The translations under genes were made by a program, and so were the position numbers. Shown one piece after another: positions 17,506 through 24,905 of a stretch of 64,000 bases of DNA; the stretch's first letter is position 1; every line of letters begins with the position of its first letter. The stretch is from positions 1 through 64,000 of the forward strand of contig JBFWVZ010000001.1 in assembly GCA_050246475.1 (NCBI GenBank), given 5' to 3'. The DNA is from CADEEL01 sp050246475 (GTDB lineage Bacteria; Pseudomonadota; Alphaproteobacteria; Caulobacterales; Aquidulcibacteraceae). The notes beneath the pieces are model-generated. The model saw nothing but the letters and a program-made list of their open reading frames with translations. It made no database searches and was not told where the DNA came from.

Positions 17506-18051
17506 TTAGCCAAGCTGGTAGTCGGCCTCGAGCGCGTAAACGCTCGGGGCCGATTTTCTTATGCGGCTCGAAAACAGCGCGAATCGATCGACGCGCCAGG
17601 GCTGCGTTTCAAAGAGCGCATAACGCTGCTCGAACGCAATCAAGCGATCGCGATCGGGATTGCGCAGGTACGCGATCGTCACGTGGGGCGTGAACTTGCG
17701 GGGCTCGGGCTTTAGCCCCGCTTTGCGCGCGGCGCGCTCGCAGGCGGCGGCGAGATCGGCGAGCGCGGCGCTTGCTTCGGCGCCGATCCAGAGCGCGTTC
17801 GGCTCATCCTTGCCGAACACGCCCGTTCCTTTGAGCCGAAGATCAAACGGACGCGCGCGCAGCGCGGCCTCCGACAGCGCCGCGTCGATATCGTCCGCGA
17901 CCGGCTCGGCGACTTCGCCGAAGAAGCGGAGCGTAAGGTGCAGGTTCTCGCGCGGGCGCCACGCCGCACCGGGCACGCCGCGCTGGATGGCGATCAGACG
18001 CGCGGCGACAGCGCCTGGAATCTCTAGCGCGGCGAAGAGACGAAGCGACAT
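17506..18051 (-). CDS. thpR: RNA 2',3'-cyclic phosphodiesterase
   Basis: A 181-aa 2H-phosphoesterase (LigT/ThpR). The two HxTx motifs are HLTLRFFGEV (about residue 42) and HVTIAYLRNP (about residue 128), with the N-terminal RLFAALEIP strand typical of the family. It hydrolyses 2',3'-cyclic phosphates on RNA ends. Convergent with the lipoprotein gene, six bases apart; the shared hairpin 17524-17560 lies inside its 3' coding end. Confidence 0.92.
   Translation of the reverse strand: MSLRLFAALEIPGAVAARLIAIQRGVPGAAWRPRENLHLTLRFFGEVAEPVADDIDAALSEAALRARPFDLRLKGTGVFGKDEPNALWIGAEASAALADLAAACERAARKAGLKPEPRKFTPHVTIAYLRNPDRDRLIAFEQRYALFETQPWRVDRFALFSSRIRKSAPSVYALEADYQLG
17524..17560 (+). terminator. 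Intrinsic terminator inside the thpR 3' end
   Basis: GGCC-T-CGAGCG / CGCTCG-G-GGCC gives an 11-bp stem (one G:U-type pair) with loop CGTAAA, followed by GATTTTCTT; serves the lipoprotein gene on the plus strand. Confidence 0.7.
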
Positions 18052-18487
18052 GCACTGCGCCTGACAGCTTTTTCACGCGCGCTCAATTGTTGTTTATGAT
18101 TTGTTCGACGTGACGAGGCCTGATGCTGAAACGCGCTCTCGCGCCGGCCGCAAACGTCGGACCGCTTCTACTGGCGCCACGCGCCATGCGGACGTTTTTG
18201 TCGGACGGGAAGATCGAACAAACGCAACGAGCGTTCCGGCGTCGTCTGCTGCAGAGCTTCAACAAGTGAACGGCGCTGCGACGTCGTCTTCCTACGCGAG
18301 AAGAACATCATGCGTCTTTGCCTTGCGTCAAGGGAGAAATGCGATGCGCGGCGCCGCAGACTTGGCGAGGCTCGCAACGCATTGCAGCATGCGGACGAGC
18401 GAGGCAGGCGCGTGCGGGAGGAACGACAATGAAGTCTTGCCAATTCTTCATGTGGGCGCGCGCCGCCGCGTGAGGCGGATCTTGCGC
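18052..18487. other. Intergenic segment with AT-rich patch and doubtful small ORFs
   Basis: 436 bases. An AT-rich patch (about 18085-18112) could hold a promoter. A 48-codon frame 18123-18269 (MLKRALAPAANVG...LLQSFNK) and a 40-codon Arg-rich frame from 18310 are open but have no recognisable family or strong ribosome site. I cannot support either as a gene. Confidence 0.3.
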
Positions 18488-19366
18488 ATGTTGCGCTCCG
18501 CGCTCGCCGCTTTCGCTTTGTCGGCGCCGGGCGCCGCGATGGCGCAGCCTGGAGACGATCCGTTCGCGAACGCGCGCGCGCAACGCGTGGCGATCGACAA
18601 TTATCATGGCGATGTCATTTCGCCGTTTCTCGCGCGCGATGGGCGGACGCTCTTGTACAACAACCGCCCGGACGGCAGCGCGAGCTCCGACCTGCTTTAC
18701 GCCGTACGGGTGACCGCACACAGCTTCCGTTTCGTCGGGCCCGTGCTTGGGGCCAATTCACCGGAGCGCGATGCGACCGCGAGCATGGACCGCGCCGGTC
18801 GATTCTATTTCGTTTCCGAACGCGCATACGAGCGCACGCTCAACACACTCTACACGGCGCCCTTCGCCGGCGGGACGATCGGCGAATTGCGCGCGGTGAC
18901 GGGACTTGAGACGCGCGAGGGGAACCGCATCATCGCGGACGCCGAAATCAGCGGAGATGGGCGATCGATCTATTTCTCCGACGCCTTGCGGTTTGGAGGC
19001 GACTTCGTCTGGGAAGCGGACCTGCACGTCGCGCGGCGCTACGGCGTGGGCGTGTTCGCACGGGACAATCGCTCGCGCGCGATCTTCGCACGGATCAACA
19101 CGCCCGATCTCGAATATGCGCCGGCGCTTTCGGTCGACGAGCGGGAGATCTATTTCACGCGGCGCTCCCGGATGCCCTTCTCGGCGCCGATCATCATGCG
19201 CGCGGCGCGCGGCGATCCGCGCATCGCATTCGGCGCGCCCGCGGACCTCCGGCTCGACGGATGGGTCGAGAGCCCAAGCGTGGCGGCGGACGGATCGGTC
19301 TATTTCTCGCGCCGCGAGGACGGCGAATACCGGCTCTGGCGCTTGCCGCGAAATCCTTCGCGCTAG
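18488..19366 (+). CDS. Secreted PD40 / TolB-like beta-propeller protein
   Basis: A 292-aa exported protein with signal peptide LRSALAAFALSAPGAAMAQ. At least five repeats of the PD40 type (FLARDGRTLLYNNRPDG, SMDRAGRFYFVSER, EISGDGRSIYFSDALR, ALSVDEREIYFTRRS, SVAADGSVYFSRREDGEYRLWRL) indicate a five- or six-bladed propeller, a protein- or carbohydrate-binding scaffold. The ATG at 18488 is chosen for the signal peptide; the open frame upstream is not protein-like. 3' end overlaps the next convergent gene by four bases (CTAG). Confidence 0.7.
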   Translation: MLRSALAAFALSAPGAAMAQPGDDPFANARAQRVAIDNYHGDVISPFLARDGRTLLYNNRPDGSASSDLLYAVRVTAHSFRFVGPVLGANSPERDATASMDRAGRFYFVSERAYERTLNTLYTAPFAGGTIGELRAVTGLETREGNRIIADAEISGDGRSIYFSDALRFGGDFVWEADLHVARRYGVGVFARDNRSRAIFARINTPDLEYAPALSVDEREIYFTRRSRMPFSAPIIMRAARGDPRIAFGAPADLRLDGWVESPSVAADGSVYFSRREDGEYRLWRLPRNPSR

Positions 19367-20652
19367 TTGGGCGCGTGGGGCTGAGCAAGCCCTTCGAGCC
19401 AAGGCGAAGCGGGCGCATCGGGCACGACAACCAAGACATCGAACGACTCGATGACGCGTTGAAGGTCCGCGGAGAGATGCTCCCAACGGCGGCCGCGCAG
19501 GCGCCAGACGCGGAGATCGTAGATCGTGAGCGCGTTGCGCTCCGTCGTCGGCGCAAGGATCGGCCACGTTTGCGCGAAGCCTTGATCGCAGGATTCCGGC
19601 GGACCTTGAAAGCTCGCAAGCGAAGAACTCGGGCCGCACACCGTCATGATCGAGAGCGTTTCGAGTCCTTCGGCGCGAAGCACGTTGGCGACGAAGCCGC
19701 CGAGCCCGGGGACGTGGGTGGGCGTGGGGCCGTTATAAATATGGTAGGCGCCGAACTTCAGCATGACGCGCGGAAATTGGCCGTCGGCTTCGCGGGCGGC
19801 GCGCCAGTGGGCGAGAAAACCCCGCTGCATCATGCGTTCGCGGGCGAGGTTCGCCAACGTGGCTTCGCCGGGACCGTCCGTGAACGGACGATAGATCGCC
19901 TGACTTGCGAGCATCGCATCGACGAGCGCGGCCCAGCGGGCGTCGCGGCGCGCGGAGAGATGGGCGCGGAGTTCTTGAAGGGGCGCGGCTTCGCTTTGGC
20001 CGAGCCATTGGATGTTGGCGCGGGCTTCGCCGGCCAAGCGGGCGGCGAGTGCGCGGGCTTCGGGATCGCGGGCGTTGGCGGCGATCTCATCCAACTGCCA
20101 AGCGGCGGCGCCGATGAAGGTTTGATCCAAACCCCAGATCGCGGGCGCGCGGCGGGCGCGGCTCGTTTGCAGCACTGTCGCGACGAGATCGACTTCAGGC
20201 GCCCAGGTCAGGAAGGGCGCGGCCATCGCGCCGCCGCGCGAGGCGACGAAGCGGCCCCATGCTGACGGCCCGCCGGCGCGGATCTCACGGACGGCGGCTT
20301 CCGCGACCCAAGGATCGGTTTCGATGGCGGCGTAGTTGAAGCCCGCATCGGCGAGATCGCGCCAGAGCGCTTCGCTGAAATGGGCGATGCCGCTATTGCC
20401 GTGATCCTCCCCGATCATCACGGCGTGCGAACGCGCGCCGAGGCCGCGGAGAAAATCCGCGCCTTCGCCCACCAAACGGCCATTCTCGATGCGGGCGACG
20501 TGGCGGGAGTGTTCGATGAGCGCGGGGAGAAGATCGCGGGGCTGCGCGTTGGCGGGCGCGGGGGGCGGCGGCGTGGGCGCCAGCGATTGCGCACAAGCGG
20601 GCGAACCCAACAACACAGCGGTCATCGAGGCCGCCGCCAAAAACGCGCGCAT
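19363..20652 (-). CDS. Secreted EreA/ChaN-like protein
   Basis: A 429-aa exported protein with signal peptide ending near PACAQ. Motifs VMIGEDHGNSGIAHF, YAAIETDPW, IWGLDQTFIGAAAW and KFGAYHIYNG resemble the erythromycin-esterase / ChaN / TraB-like fold, in which Glu and His residues bind metal or act in catalysis. Hydrolase activity is likely but the substrate is unknown; drug resistance should not be assumed. Alternative: a heme- or iron-related ChaN-type lipoprotein (the Cys before Ala-Gln could be a lipobox). Confidence 0.55.
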   Translation of the reverse strand: MRAFLAAASMTAVLLGSPACAQSLAPTPPPPAPANAQPRDLLPALIEHSRHVARIENGRLVGEGADFLRGLGARSHAVMIGEDHGNSGIAHFSEALWRDLADAGFNYAAIETDPWVAEAAVREIRAGGPSAWGRFVASRGGAMAAPFLTWAPEVDLVATVLQTSRARRAPAIWGLDQTFIGAAAWQLDEIAANARDPEARALAARLAGEARANIQWLGQSEAAPLQELRAHLSARRDARWAALVDAMLASQAIYRPFTDGPGEATLANLARERMMQRGFLAHWRAAREADGQFPRVMLKFGAYHIYNGPTPTHVPGLGGFVANVLRAEGLETLSIMTVCGPSSSLASFQGPPESCDQGFAQTWPILAPTTERNALTIYDLRVWRLRGRRWEHLSADLQRVIESFDVLVVVPDAPASPWLEGLAQPHAPN

Positions 20653-20722
20653 GCATTCCCTCCCCTGCTTCTCGAAGGAGGGATGCGGCGGGCTCTTCGA
20701 TTGGATGCTGGCGGCGCGCGCC

Positions 20723-21403
20723 TCAAGACGTATCGGCGGCGCGCCAATCGGGCGGGGGCGGGAGCGCGAAGCTCAAGAACCGCGCAAGGCGATAGGCATC
20801 GAGCTGATCCTCGTAGCCGACAAGATCGTCGTGGTTTCGTTCGGGCGGGCGCAGCCAGATGGTTCGCTTGCGATCGTGATGGAGGCGGCGCGCGAGGCGC
20901 TGCGCATAAGGCGTTGGATCGGCCAGTGCGCGGCGGACCGCTTCGATGCGCTCCGCCAGCGTAAAGGCGTAAACGTATCCCGAAGGCAGCGCCTTTCGCC
21001 CACCTTCCGGCGCGACGCGGCGCGCGCGCTTCTTGGCGCGGCGCGGCGGGGGCTCCGTGACTTTAAAGACGACGCCCCAGCGCGCGGGATCGGGCTGAGC
21101 AAAACCAGGCTTGCCGCAGGAATAATGCACGCGGCGGCGCAAGGCCGGCTGCGGGGGCAAGGCGTTAGGCTTAGGCATCGAGGCCGCCTCGATGAAGATC
21201 AAGCGGCGCGCGAATTCCTCCAGGGGCTTCAGCCAGCGCAGCATCTTCTTGTGCTCGCGGCGCAGCATGACCTGGCAATCCATGAGCTCGCGCGCGGTCG
21301 CGAACGTATCGACGAAGAGCTCCCAGGCCCGGCACGCCCATTGATGGGCGGCTTTGAGATCGAAGCCCCGAGGGGGCAGATGGAGGGCGCTCGCTTGGTT
21401 CAT
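20723..21403 (-). CDS. Conserved-looking hypothetical protein
   Basis: A 226-aa cytoplasmic protein. It is helical at the N-terminus (FATARELMDCQVMLRREHKK...LEEFARRLIFIEA), has a basic Pro/Arg/Lys stretch in the middle (PPPRRAKKRARRV) and charged helices at the end. The ATG at 21403 has a purine-rich upstream region; an alternative ATG lies at 21454. No family recognised. Monocistronic, upstream of the HU control region in divergent orientation. Confidence 0.5.
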   Translation of the reverse strand: MNQASALHLPPRGFDLKAAHQWACRAWELFVDTFATARELMDCQVMLRREHKKMLRWLKPLEEFARRLIFIEAASMPKPNALPPQPALRRRVHYSCGKPGFAQPDPARWGVVFKVTEPPPRRAKKRARRVAPEGGRKALPSGYVYAFTLAERIEAVRRALADPTPYAQRLARRLHHDRKRTIWLRPPERNHDDLVGYEDQLDAYRLARFLSFALPPPPDWRAADTS

Positions 21404-21869
21404 CTCGTTGGCTCTCTCGCGCTTCCTTCTCTCTTGGTTTCGATGGGCGGCCATGATGCCATGGCGTGAAGCCCGTCCGATCGAGATGCCGCTATCCCCG
21501 CTTTTTTGCTGATTTAGAGGCGAATCGGGCTGCTTTCGGGCGCGCCCAATCCTTTGCATCTCGCGCGCGCAATCCCCGCTTCGCTTGGCGCGGCGGCGTT
21601 TGATTCGCCCAAATCCCTTATAAACCGGCAATAATTGCGCCCTTGCCCGGCGCGAGTGTGGCTCGGAAGCCGCGTTTTCATCGGAAAAATGCGGGTTTCT
21701 GCGCGATGGGGCTCGTTTTTGCCTATAAAACGCGGAAAAACGCCGCCGCGATTCAGCAAGCAGAAGGGATTCGCGGCGCTATCGTCACCCGCCCGACGAA
21801 GGCAGACGACGCAAAGAGACAAGACAAAACCCCAATCCCACCAACCCAAACCAGACAGGAAGAGATCCA
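21404..21869. other. Control region between a hypothetical gene and HU
   Basis: 466 bases, more AT-rich than the surroundings. CCGCGTTTT (21670-21678) and AAAACGCGG (21727-21735) form a 9-bp inverted repeat 48 bases apart; the right arm follows TATAAA, a possible -10 for the HU gene. TTATAAACCGG near 21618 is a second AT-rich patch. AGGAAGAG just before the HU start is a strong ribosome site. No gene supported. Confidence 0.45.
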
Positions 21870-22274
21870 ATGGCACGCAAAGCGATGAAGAAGGCGCCCG
21901 CCAAAAAGGCTCCGGCGCGCAAGAAAACCGCGAAGAAGGCCGCCGCGCCTGCTTCCAAGCCCGTGCGCGTTACGGCGCCCGCCGGCAAGACGATCACGGC
22001 CTCGGCGCTGCTCCAAGCAGTCGCCGACCACACCGGCATGAAGAAGTCCGAAGCGAAGCAATTCGTGGAAGGCTATTTCGACGTCGTGCGCGCGCACGTG
22101 CTCAAGGGCGTCAAGGTGAAGATCGGCGATCTCGGCATGATCCTCATCCGTTCGCGCAAGGCCCGCATGGGCCGCAACCCTGCGACGGGCGAACCGGTGA
22201 AGATCAAGGCTTCCAAGAAGCTCGCGTTCCGCCAATCGAGCGTGATGAAGGCTGCCGTGATGGGCGGCCGCTAA
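21870..22274 (+). CDS. HU-family DNA-binding protein with Lys/Ala/Pro-rich N-terminal tail
   Basis: A 134-aa protein. Residues 42-134 form an HU/IHF domain: helical dimer core (SALLQAVADHTGMKKSEAKQ...), the KIGDLGMILI strand and the DNA-binding arm with GRNPATGEPVKIKASK including the conserved proline. Residues 1-35 are a tail of MKKAPAKKAPARKK type, reminiscent of eukaryotic H1 tails and of tailed HU proteins in some proteobacteria. A nucleoid protein; the tail probably gives non-specific DNA condensation. Strong ribosome site, own terminator (22306-22338). Confidence 0.88.
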   Translation: MARKAMKKAPAKKAPARKKTAKKAAAPASKPVRVTAPAGKTITASALLQAVADHTGMKKSEAKQFVEGYFDVVRAHVLKGVKVKIGDLGMILIRSRKARMGRNPATGEPVKIKASKKLAFRQSSVMKAAVMGGR

Positions 22275-22305
22275 GAAGCGGCGCACTTCGCGAACAGAAT
22301 AGAGA

Positions 22306-22338
22306 GGCGGCGTGAGCGATCGCGCCGCCTTTTCTTTT
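22306..22338 (+). terminator. Intrinsic terminator of the HU gene
   Basis: GGCGGCG - 10-base loop - CGCCGCC followed by TTTTCTTTT, 32 bases after the HU stop codon. Confidence 0.85.
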
Positions 22339-22441
22339 GCGCGGCTTCGCTGTGACGGGTGATGGAAAGGTGGAGCCGCGCGGGTTGCCTGAGCCGGCCT
22401 TCAAGGCGAGGCGTTCGAGCCTCATGATCGTCGTGGAGGAA

Positions 22442-22467
22442 GTCTGCTCCTGGCCCGGAGCGGACAT
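22442..22467. repeat. Degenerate dispersed intergenic repeat, copy A
   Basis: GTCTGCTCCTGGCCCGGAGC followed by GGACAT; imperfect palindrome of the (A)TGTCCGC...GCGGACA(T) type. A related copy lies at 54508-54532. Both are intergenic. Confidence 0.4.
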
Positions 22468-22654
22468 TTGCGAAGCAACGCCTGTCAGCTTGCCCGTGCT
22501 TCGGAATCAGTAACACCCTCACACATAGGCAAGCCCATGCCTCCCTCCTTCCATTGGGAAAGCAAACCACATGCAGGGCATTTAACACACGGAACCAGCC
22601 GTTCGAGCGTCCGCATAAGGAGGGAATGCGCCACCCGCTCGGAAACGGAGGGTT

Positions 22655-23369
22655 ATGATGAAGTTGTCTGCTCCGATCTTTCAGTTGAAGCGGCGCGCGA
22701 AGGCGATGTCCCGCGATACGAAAATCCCACTTACGGATGCATTGAACCGCGTCGCCGAGAGCGAGGGATTTCGAACTTGGAGCCTTCTCGCGGCGCGTTA
22801 TGCCAAACGCGATCCTGCGCCGGCAATTCTCGCAAGTTTTGAGCCTGGCGATTTGGTGCTCATTGGCGCGCGCCCCATGCAGGGCAAGACGCTGCTAGCT
22901 GAAGATTCTCGCGGAAGCGCACAAAACCGGTCGTTTCTGCGGCTATTTTAGCCTTGAGTACTCGAACGCGGAGGCTGGCGAGATTCTCACATCTTATGGC
23001 CTCAAAGACTCCGATGTTCTGCTCGATACCTCGGATGCAATCTGCGCCGACTACATGATCGCGAAACTGACTGCGGCGAAGCCCGGCGGTGTTATCGTCG
23101 TCGATTATCTTCAGGCGTTGGACCATCAGCGCGAGAAGCCTCCGTTGGCCGATCAGGTTGCGGCGCTCAAAGCGTTCGCCGCCCAAGCAGGCCTGATCTT
23201 CGTCTTTATCTCGCAGATCGACCGCCACTACGACGCCGACGCAAAGGCGTTTCCAGACATCGCCGACGTTCGCATGCCGAACAGGATCGATACCGCGATG
23301 TTCAACAAGACCTGCTTTCTGCGGGAGGGCGAGATTGCTCTCCACGACGCGGGGCTGGCGGCAACCTAG
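22655..23369 (+). pseudogene. DnaB-like helicase-domain gene broken by a frameshift
   Basis: The first part (22655 to about 22898) starts MMKLSAPIFQLKRRAKAMSR and reaches the Walker A region LIGARPMQGKTLL. The reading then shifts into another frame, where it continues without interruption: LKILAEAHKTGRFCGYFSLE, then a stretch with VIVVDYLQALD (Walker B), FVFISQIDR and NKTCFLREG to 23369. Together they reproduce a widespread alphaproteobacterial 'DNA helicase' family built on the RecA/DnaB C-terminal fold. The family expects one residue between TLL and LKIL; only one G remains, so two bases appear lost at about 22898. Both halves keep their motifs, so the break is recent or a sequencing error. 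Confidence 0.75.
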
Positions 23370-23374
23370 CTGAT

Positions 23375-23406
23375 ATAGCGGCGCCGTAAGACTACGGCGC
23401 CGCTAT
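23375..23406. terminator. Perfect 14-bp hairpin after the helicase relic
   Basis: ATAGCGGCGCCGTA - AGAC - TACGGCGCCGCTAT: a perfect 14-bp stem with a 4-base loop, six bases after the stop of the broken helicase. No clear T tract, so termination is plausible but a protein site cannot be excluded. Confidence 0.6.
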
Positions 23407-23461
23407 CTTCCGCTTCCGGCGAAAAGCGGAACTCGTCGCCCTCTTCCGCTAACACTGTGTC

Positions 23462-23944
23462 GTGACCGTCAATCGAAACATTCTCATCCGCCGCGCGACG
23501 GACAAGGATGCGCCCGCGCTCAAGGCGATCCTTTACGATACATACGCGAGCACGTGGCTGCCTGAACTGACGCGGGAAGCGGCGGGGCGGTTTCGCGATG
23601 AGGATCGGCCGGGCGTCTATTTCGGCGCGCGCGGCGCGCTCTTCTGGATCGCGGCGTGCGATGGCGAGCCGGTCGGCTTCGTGGATTGGGACGGCGATTT
23701 CGTGAACGCGCTCCATGTGCGCGCAAGCCACGCGCGCATGGGCATTGGCGCCAAGCTGATGGATTTGGCGGAGGCGGAGATCGCGCGCGCGGGCTTTGGC
23801 GCGGTGCGGCTGGAGACCGACACGTTCAACACACGGGCGCTCGCCTTCTACGCCAAGCGCGGCTATCGCGAGGCCGATACTTATTCAGATACAGAATGGG
23901 AGAGCGGGCTGACGACGCTGCTGCTCATCAAGTCGCTGCGGTGA
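23462..23944 (+). CDS. GNAT family N-acetyltransferase
   Basis: A 160-aa GNAT enzyme. VRASHARMGIGAKLMDLAEAE around residue 90 is motif A (here R-x-x-x-G-I-G-x-x-L), binding acetyl-CoA pyrophosphate; LETDTFNTRALAFYAKRGYRE is motif B with the family tyrosine. The acceptor is unknown. The start is GTG at 23462; there is no ATG in a family-compatible position. Confidence 0.88.
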   Translation: MTVNRNILIRRATDKDAPALKAILYDTYASTWLPELTREAAGRFRDEDRPGVYFGARGALFWIAACDGEPVGFVDWDGDFVNALHVRASHARMGIGAKLMDLAEAEIARAGFGAVRLETDTFNTRALAFYAKRGYREADTYSDTEWESGLTTLLLIKSLR

Positions 23945-24039
23945 AACGCGCCGGTTGACGGGAACCCCGCTGCTGATCGGGCGTTGCGGACGATGGTCCA
24001 TGTTGTACGGATCGCCACCTGCTCTTTCAGGAGACGAGC

Positions 24040-24774
24040 ATGAGCGAAGAACCGACCCCGCGCCCGGCGCGCGAACCCAGCGGAAACAACAACAAAATGA
24101 AATGGATCGCGGGCGCGGCCGCCGCGGCTGTGCTGATTGGAGGCGGGGTTTGGGCGGTTTCGACCTACGGCCCGAACCGCACGACGGCGACCGACACGGC
24201 CTACAACGCCGCTTATTCTCCCGACGCGCCCGCCGACTATGACGCGACCGCGCAAGGCGCTGCGCCGGGCGGCGATCTCCCGGCCGCCGACGCCGGCGAA
24301 ACCGAGACGGCAAGCGCTGCGCCGCGGCCGCGGCGCGCGACCACCGCTGCACGCGCCGAGCCGGCCGAAGCCGTGATCGGCGTCTCCCCGGACGAGGAGG
24401 CAAGCGTGCAGACGGCTTCCTATGAGAGCGATGAGATCACGGTGACGCCGTCGCGGCGGCCTGTGTGGAGCCGCACGCCCTCGGCGCGCCGGCTCTCGAA
24501 TTATTACCCGGAACGCGCGCTCGAGCGCGGGCGCGAAGGCGAAGCGTCTCTCGCCTGCACGGTCGAATATGGCGGCGCGCTCGATTGCGTGCGCGTTTCG
24601 GAATATCCGGCGCGCTCAGGCTTCGGGAACGCGGCGCTGCGGGTGGCGCGCGCCTTCCGCCATGCGAGCGAACGCGCCGACGGCAGCGCGGCGGAAGGCA
24701 GCCAAGTCAATCTGCGGGTGCTCTTCCGGCTCGAAGACGAGCCGCGCCGCCGCGCGCGCTACGCAAGCCGGTGA
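24040..24774 (+). CDS. TonB-family protein with N-terminal membrane anchor
   Basis: A 244-aa protein: cytoplasmic start, one membrane helix (about residues 23-45, WIAGAAAAAVLIGGGVWAV), an Ala/Pro-rich periplasmic linker, and a C-terminal TonB-like domain (SNYYPERALERGREGEASLACTVE broadly, then GFGNAALRVARAFRHA) of about 90 residues. The layout matches energy-transducer TonB proteins, but no exbB/exbD or receptor gene is adjacent, so energy transduction is not shown. AGGAGA ribosome site. A GC-rich 11-bp hairpin follows. Confidence 0.72.
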   Translation: MSEEPTPRPAREPSGNNNKMKWIAGAAAAAVLIGGGVWAVSTYGPNRTTATDTAYNAAYSPDAPADYDATAQGAAPGGDLPAADAGETETASAAPRPRRATTAARAEPAEAVIGVSPDEEASVQTASYESDEITVTPSRRPVWSRTPSARRLSNYYPERALERGREGEASLACTVEYGGALDCVRVSEYPARSGFGNAALRVARAFRHASERADGSAAEGSQVNLRVLFRLEDEPRRRARYASR

Positions 24775-24780
24775 GGTTCG

Positions 24781-24812
24781 CCGCCGCCCGGCAGATCGAG
24801 CCCGGGCGGCGG
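24781..24812 (+). terminator. Hairpin after the TonB-family gene
   Basis: CCGCCGCCCGG / CCGGGCGGCGG, perfect 11-bp stem with a 10-base loop, seven bases after the stop codon; followed by CCCTCCTCC rather than a T run. Confidence 0.55.
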
Positions 24813-24905
24813 CCCTCCTCCATCCGCCCCACAGGCGATGCGCGTTGCATCGCGCTTCAATGCGTCTAGGGTTCTCGCCAACAAGAAGATTTGGGGTGGG
24901 ATAAA

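Larger units (their letters stand above)
22275..22654. other. Intergenic segment downstream of HU
   Basis: 380 bases: the HU terminator (22306-22338), then a stretch holding a repeat-like palindromic segment GTCTGC...GCGGACAT (22442-22467), then AT-richer sequence before the broken helicase gene, with GGAGG motifs near 22620 and 22650. No gene supported. Confidence 0.4.

Noticed and set aside
18123..18269. 48-codon frame between thpR and the PD40 gene
   Set aside because: No ribosome site, no family resemblance and unremarkable codon pattern; left as intergenic.
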